Positions 7,085-16,798 of a stretch of DNA of 64,000 nt are shown one piece after another; the stretch's first letter is position 1, and each line of letters opens with the position of its first letter. A program made the translations under genes and the position numbers. This DNA is from an uncultured Mollicutes bacterium (GTDB lineage: Bacteria > Bacillota_I > Bacilli_A > RFN20 > CAG-288): positions 186,001-250,000 of the forward strand of contig UQDS01000002.1 in the NCBI GenBank assembly GCA_900539865.1. Direction: 5' to 3'. The notes under the pieces are model-generated. The model saw only the letters and a program-made list of their open reading frames with translations, made no database searches and had not been told where the DNA came from.

Positions 7085-9106
7085 TTACTTTGCAATTTCG
7101 ACTAATTCGTAGGTGATATTCGCAACGTAGAAGGAAGCTTTCACGTTTCCGGGAATATAGAAGGAGAAGAAATCAGCATCCTTTTTAGAGACATAGGTGA
7201 TTTTTTCTTGATGGAAACCAGGAGTCATGTAAGCTTGATATCCACCCGTTGCAACTTCAACGAAGTCCTGATTGTCGATGTTATACATCAAACGGCCATC
7301 TTCTCCAGAAGGTGTCCAGGATTCGACGTAATAGGTTAAAGTGATTTCATACTTTTGCTTATTTTCAATCGTGCCGTTAGACTGGAACCACTCTAAGGTA
7401 GCGTTGCCGCCATCGAACTGAATTTTGGTCGGAGCTTCACCCATTTCCGGATGCTTTAAGACTTCAGCATTTCCATCGAAGGTAGACATAGTAAAGCCAG
7501 CTTTGTTTTCATTGCCCCACTGACGTTTTTCTTTGACCCACTTATCGCCAACTTTGTGTCCTTTCGGAGTCTGATCTTCTGGAATCGGATCTGCATCAGA
7601 TAAGGTAGCGGTGATTCTTGCAAGATAAACGTCAAAGGAAGGGTTGTTGTGACCATAGAGGTTTAAAGATTTCCAACCATCTTCCACTCTTCCTTCGAAC
7701 TTAAGAATCTTTGTCTTATGTTCTGTTGTAGAAGTTGTGGTCTGTAAGGTCGGGTTTCCATTGTCGCCCATCATGATGAGGCAGAAACCATTATCGTTGA
7801 CTGCATAATATTCAATTTCAACAGTAAGTTTCTTGCCAGGAATCATGTTGTTCTTTGTCAAACCATTAAAGAGGTGACCATCCGCATTGATTAAATGAAG
7901 TGTATTTTCACCAAAGACACCAGAAGCGGTCAAATCGTTCTTGATCGTTTCATCCTTAAGGTCGGCAACTCTAACTGTTTCACCATTAGAGATGGTAGCA
8001 CCTTTATCCTTGATCCATGTGACACCTTTTTCTAATTCGGTAGAGCTTGGTTCATAGGGAGTGACCTGAACAGTTTCTAAAGCAGAAACTTCAAAGTTAT
8101 CAAAGGCGATTTCAATAGGATCGGAAGAACCCGATAATTTAAACAACATGAAGTAAGCATTTCCGGTCATCGGAATCGCGGTGGAAAGGAAGGTGGTCTC
8201 GTAGTGATACACTTCACCTTTCACTGCATCCTTTTTGACAAATGCATTATTCATACCATCGAATTCATCCCAAGAGAGACCGATAAAGACATCGCTGAAG
8301 TTCTTGGCGTCGGTAAGAACCTTATAATCGAAAGAAATCTTATAAGTGACTTGTGTTCCTCTCTTAAAGGCATCATTAAAGGCGCTGAAGAAGACACTGT
8401 TAACCGCAAGACCGGATGTTCTATTTAAATCAACAACTAAGGAGTTACCGGCAATTGCTTCTTCTGTACCGACAATGCGAGTGGCATTATTTCCATCGTT
8501 CATAGCAGCAAAGGGAGCGTTACGACCCAACTCATAGTTTTCCTTAAAGGTTCCATATTCGCTGATAGCCATCGGATCAGTATATCCTGTGACATCATTG
8601 GTTTCCGGATTGACAGGGGTAACATGAATAGTGATAAATTCTTCTGCAAACTTAGTGGATGATTCTTCGACATAATAAGAGATTTCATGATCGCCAGCGA
8701 TAAGAGCTTTGAACTTTCCATCTTTGATGGTTCCCGCTTCAAAAATATCTTCGATTTCGACAGAGGCGGTGATATCTTCACCGGTAGAAGAAGTGGCAGT
8801 CATGACCGGCAATGCGATTTCTTGACCGGCGACAACAGTGAGTTCTTTATTTCCTTCGATGGTGATGACAGGATCTTTTTCGACCGGCGGAACACTTTCT
8901 GTAGGCTGTTCTGTCGGATCGGGTTCGGTAGGATTGACAGTTTCTGTCGGATTTACAGTTTCTGTGGGTTTAACAGTTTCCGTCGGTTTCTCCGGTGTCG
9001 ATTCTGTAGCAGGGGGTGTGGTGGTCGCACTTTCCTTCGGACCTCCGCAGGCAGCAAGAGATAACATGGAAACGAGAGCGACTAACGTAAGCATTTTTCT
9101 TTTCAT
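7085..9106 (-). CDS. surface lipoprotein with Ig-like and jelly-roll-like carbohydrate-binding modules
   Basis: The start at 9106 (MKRKMLTLV) is chosen over an upstream TTG because AGGAGG lies 8 nt before it. The signal peptide ends in a lipobox with Cys20. A Thr/Pro/Glu-rich linker (about residues 21-80, with an 18-bp DNA repeat) projects the rest from the membrane. An Ig-like domain follows (about 85-165), then three beta-rich segments of 130-170 residues that resemble CBM4/9-type jelly rolls in pattern. No catalytic motif is visible. It sits between the beta-helix lipoproteins and the cytoplasmic glycosidases of one operon, so glycan capture at the surface is a reasonable inference. The protein is not assigned to a named family. 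Confidence 0.7.
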   Translation of the reverse strand: MKRKMLTLVALVSMLSLAACGGPKESATTTPPATESTPEKPTETVKPTETVNPTETVNPTEPDPTEQPTESVPPVEKDPVITIEGNKELTVVAGQEIALPVMTATSSTGEDITASVEIEDIFEAGTIKDGKFKALIAGDHEISYYVEESSTKFAEEFITIHVTPVNPETNDVTGYTDPMAISEYGTFKENYELGRNAPFAAMNDGNNATRIVGTEEAIAGNSLVVDLNRTSGLAVNSVFFSAFNDAFKRGTQVTYKISFDYKVLTDAKNFSDVFIGLSWDEFDGMNNAFVKKDAVKGEVYHYETTFLSTAIPMTGNAYFMLFKLSGSSDPIEIAFDNFEVSALETVQVTPYEPSSTELEKGVTWIKDKGATISNGETVRVADLKDETIKNDLTASGVFGENTLHLINADGHLFNGLTKNNMIPGKKLTVEIEYYAVNDNGFCLIMMGDNGNPTLQTTTSTTEHKTKILKFEGRVEDGWKSLNLYGHNNPSFDVYLARITATLSDADPIPEDQTPKGHKVGDKWVKEKRQWGNENKAGFTMSTFDGNAEVLKHPEMGEAPTKIQFDGGNATLEWFQSNGTIENKQKYEITLTYYVESWTPSGEDGRLMYNIDNQDFVEVATGGYQAYMTPGFHQEKITYVSKKDADFFSFYIPGNVKASFYVANITYELVEIAK
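8931..8984 (-). repeat. three tandem 18-bp units in the lipoprotein linker
   Basis: Three consecutive 18-bp units (8931-8948, 8949-8966, 8967-8984) with few differences encode TETV(K/N)P repeats. Such Thr/Pro linkers vary in length between strains by slippage. Confidence 0.8.
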
Positions 9107-9140
9107 TGTTTTTTCCTCCTTTTGCAATTGAACTGAAAAA

Positions 9141-12100
9141 TTATTTGAAAATATATTGTGGCATTAAAGCCGTTTTTGTTTTGTAATTTTCAACGAAGTG
9201 TGGAACATTGCCAATCTGTACACGTTTTAATCCGTTAGGACGTTCAGAATCCGCTACAACAATGGCCATATCAATCGGTTTTCCTAAATCGATGGCTTCC
9301 TTAAATTGCGGAGCCATTTCAAAGGGAATAAGAACCTCGCCGATATAACCTGTCTCTGTGGTTTGTAAGTTTGCTTGTAAGAGATTTTGTTTCGCGGAGA
9401 TCTGACTGTTGGTTCTGACATCTCCGATAGCTTTAAAGCCGTTCGTTTTCCAAGTGGGAGCAAAGGCCGCTTGTAAAACTCCACCATCTTCTTTGTAAAC
9501 TTGCATATCCGCATTAGGCATGTTGGTGACAGAAGACATGAGAATTTCAATGCAGTCACCTAACCAGAAGTCATTCACCGTCTTAAAGTCAAGAAGTGTA
9601 TCTTTGATATCAAATCCGAAATAGATACCTTTATCATCATGAGTCATCATGAATTTCTTGATCTCGAAGTCGGAAGCGACATCACTTGTCTTTACTTCGA
9701 TACCATCTGCAGTAGAAGCGCCGATAAAGTCGACATTGTGTGCTCCGGCATTTTCCCAGTCGTCTAATTGTCCATCGATAGCGATGTTATTTTGTGCCTT
9801 TGCTACTTCTACAACAGTACCGCTGTCGGTATTCTTTTTAAAGCTGATATTGACATTGTTATCAAGAATAGAAACATTCTCTTCCACCGTTTTTCCTTCT
9901 GTCGTGATACCGGCTAAATTTTTATCCAAGTTATAATTGTTGTAATTGCCATCTAATGTAATTCCATCGCAATTATAAAGATGGAAAAGAGAATTAAATG
10001 TATCACCGCTAGGTTGTGAACTAGAGCAATCATAGAAGTAATTATCTTTAACCATAGTATCGGAAACACCGCGTAAAGAAATTGCAGAATTTCCATTATC
10101 TGTAAAGAAATTGTTTTCAATCACATGACCTTTTAAAGTTCCAGCGGGACCGACAGATCCATTATTTGCAATAGCAAAGATACTGATATCGCCATACAAG
10201 GGTTCCGGTTTTCCATAACAATTGTGGATGAACTTATTGTTCTTAATTGTCACAGCTTCCGGAAGTGTCGCTTCGTTGAAGCGGTCCATTGCAGATGCTG
10301 CCTGAATCGAACCGTGTGAAATGTTCATGAACGTATTGTTTTGAACTAGAGCATTTGGAACCTGAATGAGAATTCCTCTGTTTCTCTTATTTCTGACAAT
10401 GTTATTCGAGTAGTTGAAGTTTGCAGTATCGCTTAAGAAAGTGACACGGCAATTTCCCCAAGAGGAGACATCGCTCATTCTTTCGTTGACATAAATGTCA
10501 AAACCAGTTGCTGTCTTTGTCGCGCTCTTTACAGTGTAATAACCTTGTGCAGGGTTGTGTCCTTCAAAGCTGAGTTCGTCATAAACCGCAATCTTATCTC
10601 CCGGATTGGGAGCTTTCACTTCCGATGTGATTCTGCTGACAGAAATCTTTTTAGTAGAACCGCCAGTAGCTGCAGTGACTTTATACCAATAGCCATGCTT
10701 GATGTTTAACGCGTCGTCGTGAGAGTTTTCGATGAGGCAATTGGTCACAATTGCATCGCCGCTTAATCCGTTGAAGTGCATAGCATCAGCAGTCGCAGTC
10801 ATCATCGACTCGCTTCCTTCTTTCAACTTTAAGTTGAAGCGATTGACATAGAGATTATGAACGTTTCCAGCGACCAAGGCCATGCCTGATGCATCGTTCA
10901 TTTCAATATTTTCTAAGTAAATATTCTCTGAATTACTGATATTCATGCCGACCGCATCATACTGAGAGAAAGCCATGTTGACATAGGATTGATTACGGGG
11001 ACGAGTGATGGGTGCTGCAAACGTCGCAGTGAGCAAATAACCTTCTTCTCCTTTTTCAATTGTGTAAGAAGAAATAGTATCGACAAGGAAGTTTCCACCT
11101 TGTAACGGGGCTTTGCTGCGGTGATCGAATTCCACCCAAGATCTCATCTTCGGCTGACTGCTCTTTTTCAAGATTGTCTCAACCAAAGGATTGAATTGTG
11201 AGGAGATATTCACTTGAATCGTTCTTTTATCAATATCTGCCGCAACAACTCTTCCTGTCATACTAGAAGGCATGCTGCTGCGGAACACCAAATCGTTAAA
11301 GTGTAAGTTTTTACTTTCTTTCACCTGTACATAGGTGCGCCAATTCATATCTTCAATCAACAAGTTGACAATGGTAGAATTTCCCTCAACGTAAGTTCCA
11401 TCAAGTCCGCTAAACTCTAATGTCTTTCCCTGAATAGCCTCAATATCAAACTGTCCTCCAGGAAGTTTAATCTTGACGACCTTACCGCTGTCATTGAGTT
11501 CTTTTGCCTGATAGATCGCTGTTTGTAATCGATGATAATTGGTAAGAGCATTCAGGCCTTCAAAGTATTTTTGAGCTTGTTCTAATGTGATATCCTTCAC
11601 GCTGAGCAAGCATCCCTTTTCGACATCCTCATCGGAAATCACCGGGTATTTTTCAACGATTAATTTCTCGTTTACACCGACGTTTCCACTATCGGATAAA
11701 CCAAATTTTTCACTTCCAGAAAGATCCTCCACCGTATAAGGAGTCTCTTTTAGCGCCTCAGTATAATCACCGATTGGCAATCCTTGATGTGAATCTTTGG
11801 CAATGACCTTAAATGTAAAAGTACCGGCCACATTGGATCCGTCTTTGGCACGAGCAGTAACTGTGCCAGTTCCTTCTTTTGCTGCTGTCACCAAACCGTT
11901 TTGGTTTACTGTCACAGCGTCTCCGGAAACAGTGTAATCTAAGCTTTTGTTATTTGCGTTGATCGGTAAAATATTCACCGTCAGCTGAATTTGCTCCCCA
12001 ACACGAATAATGTTTTTCTCTGCTTTCAGTTCAATGGAGGCAATTTTTATCTCTTCCACTTGCCCTGTCGAGACGCTTTCCGATGTGGGATTTCCTCCAC

Positions 12101-12170
12101 ACGAAACCAATCCGCCCATCGAAAGAGAGGTGAGCATCAGCAAAACGCATAATTTCCCTTTGTTCTTCAT
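9141..12170 (-). CDS. large surface lipoprotein: BIG2-like domain, GH110-like beta-helix, CBM9-like C-terminus
   Basis: The 1009-residue lipoprotein (lipobox Cys24) has a bacterial Ig-like (BIG2-type) domain at about residues 40-125, a right-handed beta-helix from about 230 to 780, and a CBM9-like domain at about 800-1009 that starts with the typical IDGQLDDW. Within the helix, TADAMHFNGLSGDAIVTNC, HDDALNIKHG and RNKRNRGILIQ resemble the conserved regions of GH110 alpha-galactosidases and related beta-helix glycan enzymes. The paired Asp residues of HDDALN are the likely catalytic centre. It would act on polysaccharide outside the cell. The next gene encodes a shorter paralogue with the same motifs. 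The substrate is not known; the locus context points to a rhamnose-containing glycan such as pectin side chains. Confidence 0.75.
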   Translation of the reverse strand: MKNKGKLCVLLMLTSLSMGGLVSCGGNPTSESVSTGQVEEIKIASIELKAEKNIIRVGEQIQLTVNILPINANNKSLDYTVSGDAVTVNQNGLVTAAKEGTGTVTARAKDGSNVAGTFTFKVIAKDSHQGLPIGDYTEALKETPYTVEDLSGSEKFGLSDSGNVGVNEKLIVEKYPVISDEDVEKGCLLSVKDITLEQAQKYFEGLNALTNYHRLQTAIYQAKELNDSGKVVKIKLPGGQFDIEAIQGKTLEFSGLDGTYVEGNSTIVNLLIEDMNWRTYVQVKESKNLHFNDLVFRSSMPSSMTGRVVAADIDKRTIQVNISSQFNPLVETILKKSSQPKMRSWVEFDHRSKAPLQGGNFLVDTISSYTIEKGEEGYLLTATFAAPITRPRNQSYVNMAFSQYDAVGMNISNSENIYLENIEMNDASGMALVAGNVHNLYVNRFNLKLKEGSESMMTATADAMHFNGLSGDAIVTNCLIENSHDDALNIKHGYWYKVTAATGGSTKKISVSRITSEVKAPNPGDKIAVYDELSFEGHNPAQGYYTVKSATKTATGFDIYVNERMSDVSSWGNCRVTFLSDTANFNYSNNIVRNKRNRGILIQVPNALVQNNTFMNISHGSIQAASAMDRFNEATLPEAVTIKNNKFIHNCYGKPEPLYGDISIFAIANNGSVGPAGTLKGHVIENNFFTDNGNSAISLRGVSDTMVKDNYFYDCSSSQPSGDTFNSLFHLYNCDGITLDGNYNNYNLDKNLAGITTEGKTVEENVSILDNNVNISFKKNTDSGTVVEVAKAQNNIAIDGQLDDWENAGAHNVDFIGASTADGIEVKTSDVASDFEIKKFMMTHDDKGIYFGFDIKDTLLDFKTVNDFWLGDCIEILMSSVTNMPNADMQVYKEDGGVLQAAFAPTWKTNGFKAIGDVRTNSQISAKQNLLQANLQTTETGYIGEVLIPFEMAPQFKEAIDLGKPIDMAIVVADSERPNGLKRVQIGNVPHFVENYKTKTALMPQYIFK

Positions 12171-12176
12171 AACTCT

Positions 12177-14186
12177 TTAAATCCTTTTATTGTTTTCGTC
12201 TTTCAAATTTGTGACTCCACCTTTACTGTTGATAAAGGTCATTCTATTTTGTTCATCACCGACTAAGACATTGTTTAATACTTGAATGCCGTCTGTTTGT
12301 TCGATTGTCACAATCGCACGCTCTGTAGAACGTTTGAATTCATAAAGGTTGTTTACAACATTGACATCTTTGCAAGCGAGGATGTTGACCGGATTTCCAC
12401 TTCCGTTGTGATGATAATTGTTAGTGATATCGATATTGAATATCGTTCCCGGAACTGATCCTTTCTCACCATAAGCAAAGACGTTGATATCACCTCCGCG
12501 GTTAGAGAGGAATTTATTATTTGCTAACTGTACATTCGCAGGAACAATCGCTTCTCTAAATTGATCGTTGACAGAAAGAATTTGCACAGAGCCCATCATT
12601 ACATTTTGGAACGTACAATTGACAATCTTAGAATCTCTTCCTTGTAAAAGAATTCCACGGTTTCGCTTGTTGCGAATTAAAGTGTTATCCAATGTGATAT
12701 GGGAAGCTTTTGTCACATTACCACAGGATTGACCAACCACGACATTGCGCGGTCTATGATCCAATTTCAAAATGTAATTTAAGCCGCTCTTTCTCACGCT
12801 TTCTAATGTGAAAGTATCAACTCTACCCATATTTTCAGGATTGAAGATTTCAATCACATCTCCCGCCTCAAAGTCGACAGTCAATTCATTTTGTGTCTGA
12901 GAGACATTGATTTCTCTAGCAGATGCATTGATAGAAACGATCTTGGTATAGAATGACTTGACATTTACTGCATCGTCATGAGAACTCTCCAGCCAGCAAT
13001 TTTGAATTTTAAAGTCACCAGCAACACCACCGCCGTGGATGATATCCGCGGTACAAGTCATCAAACTGGAAGATCCTTCTTTCAATTTCACTTGTACATG
13101 ATTGAAATAAGCGTTTTTACCTTCCATCATACGGAAGCCCATACCGCCAGCGACATGAAGGGTCACGTGCTCGATATAAGTATTTTCACAATCATTAAAG
13201 TGGAACCCTTCGTTTTCATACATGGTGTATGCAAATGAAACCATCGTTCCAACCTTCGGCGTTTGATAGCTGCTTGCAAAGAATTTTTTACTGATTGTAA
13301 TATGAAGTTCTTTCTTCATCGGATCTGCTGTTACAGCATGAACACCGACCTGCGAAGCGCTAGAGGGAGAATTATAAACTAAATTCTTCTGTGGATCTGG
13401 AACATAACTTTGATTGGCTTGATCGTAATACATTTCCATATAGGAACAAGGTCCTACTTTATAGTTTGCATAAAGAGGTGCTGTCAAATCGTATTCATCA
13501 GATACTTTCAAAGTGACTTCCGTTGTCGAATCCCCCTCCTTCACAGCGGTGATTTCACCGCCGATTGTCGGAGAATACTTCATATCAAAAACAATGTTAG
13601 AGATAAGAATGTTTTTGCATTTACGAGCTTCGAAATACGTTCCCCAGCTCGTATTTAACCAAACCGTTCCTTCCTGTCCTAAGAAAGAAAGGTTCTCCAC
13701 ACCGACAACGTCAACCATGGAAGCAAACTCATACGTGATACCCTCAAAAAGAATCACCTTGTTTCCTGGAACATTCACCAGTGTTTTCAAAAACAAGGAA
13801 AGTGTTCCCGCGTTGTTATCGTTATCTTGACTCAAGCCGATTTCTGACGCCTTGTACACGGTTGCATCTTCTGGAATTGTATAAAGAGTTTCATTTTCAA
13901 AACGAACCTGGTCTATACCAACTTCTCCTACTTGAGAAAGTCCAATATCTTCGTTACAATTCATATCGTTTTTAAACGGGGAATCCTTTAATAATTTCAT
14001 TGTTTCTTCCGCATTGATGCTGGTGTCAGGTACGCTGACTTCACTGTCGGAAGGTTCCGGTATCGTGGTTTGCGATTGCTCTTCTGTCTGAGGTTGGCTA
14101 GCAGAGTGAGACTCTGTTTCGCTTGTTTTGCCTCCGCAGCTCACCAATAGACAAAGCATAGGAAGTATCCATAACTTTCTTTTCAT
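12177..14186 (-). CDS. surface lipoprotein with GH110-like beta-helix
   Basis: The 669-residue paralogue of the next gene downstream has a lipobox at Cys17, a Ser/Glu/Gln-rich linker to about residue 60, and a beta-helix from about 120 to the end. It shares the motif set: TADIIHGGGVAGDF, HDDAVNVKS and RNKRNRGILLQG. It lacks the Ig-like and CBM9-like modules of its neighbour. Family resemblance is to GH110-type alpha-galactosidases and other beta-helix carbohydrate enzymes. Gaps to its neighbours are 2 and 6 nt, so it belongs to the importer operon. Two versions of one fold in tandem suggest two linkages of one polysaccharide. Confidence 0.75.
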   Translation of the reverse strand: MKRKLWILPMLCLLVSCGGKTSETESHSASQPQTEEQSQTTIPEPSDSEVSVPDTSINAEETMKLLKDSPFKNDMNCNEDIGLSQVGEVGIDQVRFENETLYTIPEDATVYKASEIGLSQDNDNNAGTLSLFLKTLVNVPGNKVILFEGITYEFASMVDVVGVENLSFLGQEGTVWLNTSWGTYFEARKCKNILISNIVFDMKYSPTIGGEITAVKEGDSTTEVTLKVSDEYDLTAPLYANYKVGPCSYMEMYYDQANQSYVPDPQKNLVYNSPSSASQVGVHAVTADPMKKELHITISKKFFASSYQTPKVGTMVSFAYTMYENEGFHFNDCENTYIEHVTLHVAGGMGFRMMEGKNAYFNHVQVKLKEGSSSLMTCTADIIHGGGVAGDFKIQNCWLESSHDDAVNVKSFYTKIVSINASAREINVSQTQNELTVDFEAGDVIEIFNPENMGRVDTFTLESVRKSGLNYILKLDHRPRNVVVGQSCGNVTKASHITLDNTLIRNKRNRGILLQGRDSKIVNCTFQNVMMGSVQILSVNDQFREAIVPANVQLANNKFLSNRGGDINVFAYGEKGSVPGTIFNIDITNNYHHNGSGNPVNILACKDVNVVNNLYEFKRSTERAIVTIEQTDGIQVLNNVLVGDEQNRMTFINSKGGVTNLKDENNKRI

Positions 14187-14188
14187 AT

Positions 14189-15910
14189 CTATTTACCTAA
14201 ATATCTATTTAATGCATCGTTGTAGCTCGCGAGTAATTCGTCCGCGTGATAACCTTTTAACTCCGTGATGAAAGCATTGTAATCACTGTCTTTATTCGGG
14301 TCCATTTCACCGCGGATAAAGCTGGCTTCCAGATATTCTAGACGCGGGTCTAAGGAAGCTTTGATCTTGGTGATTTTTTCATATTCAGCCGAAGTCATCT
14401 TCACTTCTTGAGGTTCGGGAACCTTGAGGTAGGGAACATAGGTTTCAGACATTTCGTTGAGATTCTCAAGGATGTCGTCCTTCATCTTTCCGACGAAGTC
14501 ATTCTTCCAATATAAGGCAGAGGCACTGCCGACATTCGGAGTGATTGTCGCTCTGTACTGCTCTTGATTTCCTGTCCAAGAAGAAGGAACGTGGAAAGTC
14601 CAACTTGTTTTAGTGTCATCATTCCAAGTCCAATCTTCACCTTCTACACCATAGGAGATCAACTGACAGCCAAGATCGCTATACATGATGTCTAAAAGCC
14701 TTGCGATTTCTCTGGTGTATGGTGACTGGGTTGTGATGACTGCTCCATCCGGTTTAAAAGAGCCAAATCCCCAATGTAAAGCGGGCCCCTTGTAATAATC
14801 GGAAGTGAGAGGACCAAAACAGGTATAATTCGCTTCAATGTCATAGCCGACTGTTAAATAAGCTGCAGCAGAGACAAAGCTACCCAATTGATCTTTGCTT
14901 CCATATTGATACATCTGACCATCGGTTGTCATGGAGAAAGTTGCATTATGCATCAATCCTTCTGTCCATAATTTATTCGCGAAGTTCAAATATTTACGAT
15001 AAGCTTCTTCGTAGGGAACAAAGACATAGGAGTCTTTTGCTGAGTTGATTTCAATTCCCGGGGAGACATATCCGTAGGCAGCAAGGATGAAATTCTTCAG
15101 ATATTTCATGGAAGTCGAAGTGACAGGGATTTCATCATCCGGATTTCCATTATCGTTTGCATCTAACTCTTTAAACGCCTTCAAAACAGTGTAATATTCT
15201 TCAATCGTATGAATGTCTTCGGCGTTAGGGAGCAATTTTCCGTTATAACCGCCATAATTTTCGTTGATGTTATCGATCCACTTCTGATTGATGAACATCT
15301 TATAGGTCATATCGCGAGCGACATCTTTTACAGAAAGGGTCGAATACATTTTGCCATTGCTTAACGTGGCGACTTTTTTCGCGTCTTCTTTGTTTTGATC
15401 TACACCAAAATTCTGATCCAATAACGCTTTGTAAGTCGGCATATAATTATCGATAATATTTCCGATTTCAACGCCCGTTCCTTTGTTGACATAGGAATCG
15501 TCATTTAAGGGAACGTAGACGTCATATCCTAATTCCATATACTGGACCAATTCAGAAACAGGATTGTTGAACAAGAAAAGATCCGGGATATTTTTGGAAC
15601 TCCAAATACCTGCTCTAATATTGTTGTAAGCAGAGCTATCCGGGGTAGTGAAATCAAAATTGATACCGGTGACTTTTGTCAAATGTTTGAACATCTTCAA
15701 GTCTTTGTATTCCGGATTACCGGCGCTATGAGGAGCAAAAACTTTGATTGTGATCGGATCTTTGACAATTTGATAGGGGTTTTCGGCTGTTCCGTTTGCT
15801 AAGAAGTTTTCCGGATCATAACCGACAGAACCTCCACCGCAAGAAGCAAGGGTAGAAAACGAACAAGCGATTGTAGCGAACAACGCTAATTTGGTACCAA
15901 TGTTTTTCAT
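14189..15910 (-). CDS. solute-binding lipoprotein of an oligosaccharide ABC importer (LplA/YtcQ type)
   Basis: The 573-residue lipoprotein (lipobox Cys24) belongs to the large family-1 solute-binding proteins that work with LplB/LplC-type permeases. The family feature DANDNGNPDDEIP, a calcium-loop-like turn, is present at about residues 240-255. It captures an oligosaccharide outside and delivers it to the two permeases encoded upstream in the same operon. AAAAGGAAA precedes the ATG. LplA/YtcQ-type systems in Bacillota often import pectin-derived or other uronic/rhamnosyl oligosaccharides, consistent with the GH78 gene downstream and rhaBAD nearby. The ligand itself is inferred. Confidence 0.88.
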   Translation of the reverse strand: MKNIGTKLALFATIACSFSTLASCGGGSVGYDPENFLANGTAENPYQIVKDPITIKVFAPHSAGNPEYKDLKMFKHLTKVTGINFDFTTPDSSAYNNIRAGIWSSKNIPDLFLFNNPVSELVQYMELGYDVYVPLNDDSYVNKGTGVEIGNIIDNYMPTYKALLDQNFGVDQNKEDAKKVATLSNGKMYSTLSVKDVARDMTYKMFINQKWIDNINENYGGYNGKLLPNAEDIHTIEEYYTVLKAFKELDANDNGNPDDEIPVTSTSMKYLKNFILAAYGYVSPGIEINSAKDSYVFVPYEEAYRKYLNFANKLWTEGLMHNATFSMTTDGQMYQYGSKDQLGSFVSAAAYLTVGYDIEANYTCFGPLTSDYYKGPALHWGFGSFKPDGAVITTQSPYTREIARLLDIMYSDLGCQLISYGVEGEDWTWNDDTKTSWTFHVPSSWTGNQEQYRATITPNVGSASALYWKNDFVGKMKDDILENLNEMSETYVPYLKVPEPQEVKMTSAEYEKITKIKASLDPRLEYLEASFIRGEMDPNKDSDYNAFITELKGYHADELLASYNDALNRYLGK

Positions 15911-15924
15911 AAATCAATTTCCTT

Positions 15925-16788
15925 TTAACCTTTGACGCCACCGAGTGTGACACCTTTTTCAAAATACTTTTGGAAGAAGGGATAGATGAGAAGAAGAGGT
16001 AAAGACGAAACGACGATTGTGACATATTTCAACTGCTCTGCTAAGTTCGGATCAGAGACACCTAAGCCTCCTTCATTTGAGACGAGGATATTGTTGAGAA
16101 CGTTTTGTAATGGATATAAATCTTGATTAGATACGTACATCATGGCGTTGAAATAAGAATTCCAGTAGCCGACGATGGCATAAAGAACCATGATCAATAA
16201 GACAGGACGGCAAAGCGGCAAGACGATTTTGAAGAAGATAGAGAAGTCTCCACATCCGTCGACCATCGCGGCCTCTTGAATCTCGTGTGAGATCGAGTTT
16301 TCCATATAGGTGCGAATGACGATGATGTTGAAAACAGAGATACAACCAGGAAGAATGATTGCCCATATAGTGTCATATAAGCCTAACTGAGTGATGACAA
16401 TATAAGTCGGGATCATACCGCCGCTGATGAACATCGTTAAGACTAAGAAGATATTAAGGAACTTTCTACCCTTAAAATCTTTTCGCGAAAGTGGATAAGC
16501 GACGAGGAATTGACAACTCACCTGAATGACCGTTCCGATGAATGTATAAAGCAATGAGTTAGCAAAACCGGACCAAATGCGTTCGTTTTGGAAGATGAGT
16601 TTGTAACCATCTAAAGTGAAATCAACCGGGAAAATACCAACATCTCCAGAGACAACTCGGTCTGCGGAAGAGAAGGAAGCGGCCAATACATTCAGTAAAG
16701 GGAAAAGGAAGATTAAAGCGATGATGCCGACGATGATCAAAATAGCGATGTCAAATGCTTTTTCTTTTGCGTTTGTATTATGATTCAT
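15925..16788 (-). CDS. ABC sugar permease, LplC/YtcP type (MalG-like)
   Basis: The 287-residue permease has six predicted helices and the inner-membrane component signature EAAMVDGCGDFSIFFKIVLP (EAA loop) that docks on the ATPase. It forms a heterodimer with the permease encoded 10 nt upstream. Its C-terminus ends in KYFEKGVTLGGVKG, the usual ending for this subfamily. No ATPase gene lies in this operon. The nearest candidate is the UgpC-like ATPase at 20515, which belongs to the rha operon. Confidence 0.9.
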   Translation of the reverse strand: MNHNTNAKEKAFDIAILIIVGIIALIFLFPLLNVLAASFSSADRVVSGDVGIFPVDFTLDGYKLIFQNERIWSGFANSLLYTFIGTVIQVSCQFLVAYPLSRKDFKGRKFLNIFLVLTMFISGGMIPTYIVITQLGLYDTIWAIILPGCISVFNIIVIRTYMENSISHEIQEAAMVDGCGDFSIFFKIVLPLCRPVLLIMVLYAIVGYWNSYFNAMMYVSNQDLYPLQNVLNNILVSNEGGLGVSDPNLAEQLKYVTIVVSSLPLLLIYPFFQKYFEKGVTLGGVKG

Positions 16789-16798
16789 ATCGTTTTAC

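Noticed and set aside
8931..8984. Short tandem repeats as a CRISPR array
   Set aside because: Units are contiguous, in frame, without spacers, and encode a lipoprotein linker.
8838..9131. Plus-strand open frame rich in Ser, Gly and Val opposite the lipoprotein signal and linker
   Set aside because: It is the mirror of the Thr/Pro/Glu repeat on the coding strand, has no ribosome-binding site, and its composition follows from the repeat.
12978..13975. Several plus-strand open frames of 60-105 codons within the beta-helix lipoprotein gene
   Set aside because: They overlap a well-supported gene in antisense, lack ribosome-binding sites and show no recognisable domain.
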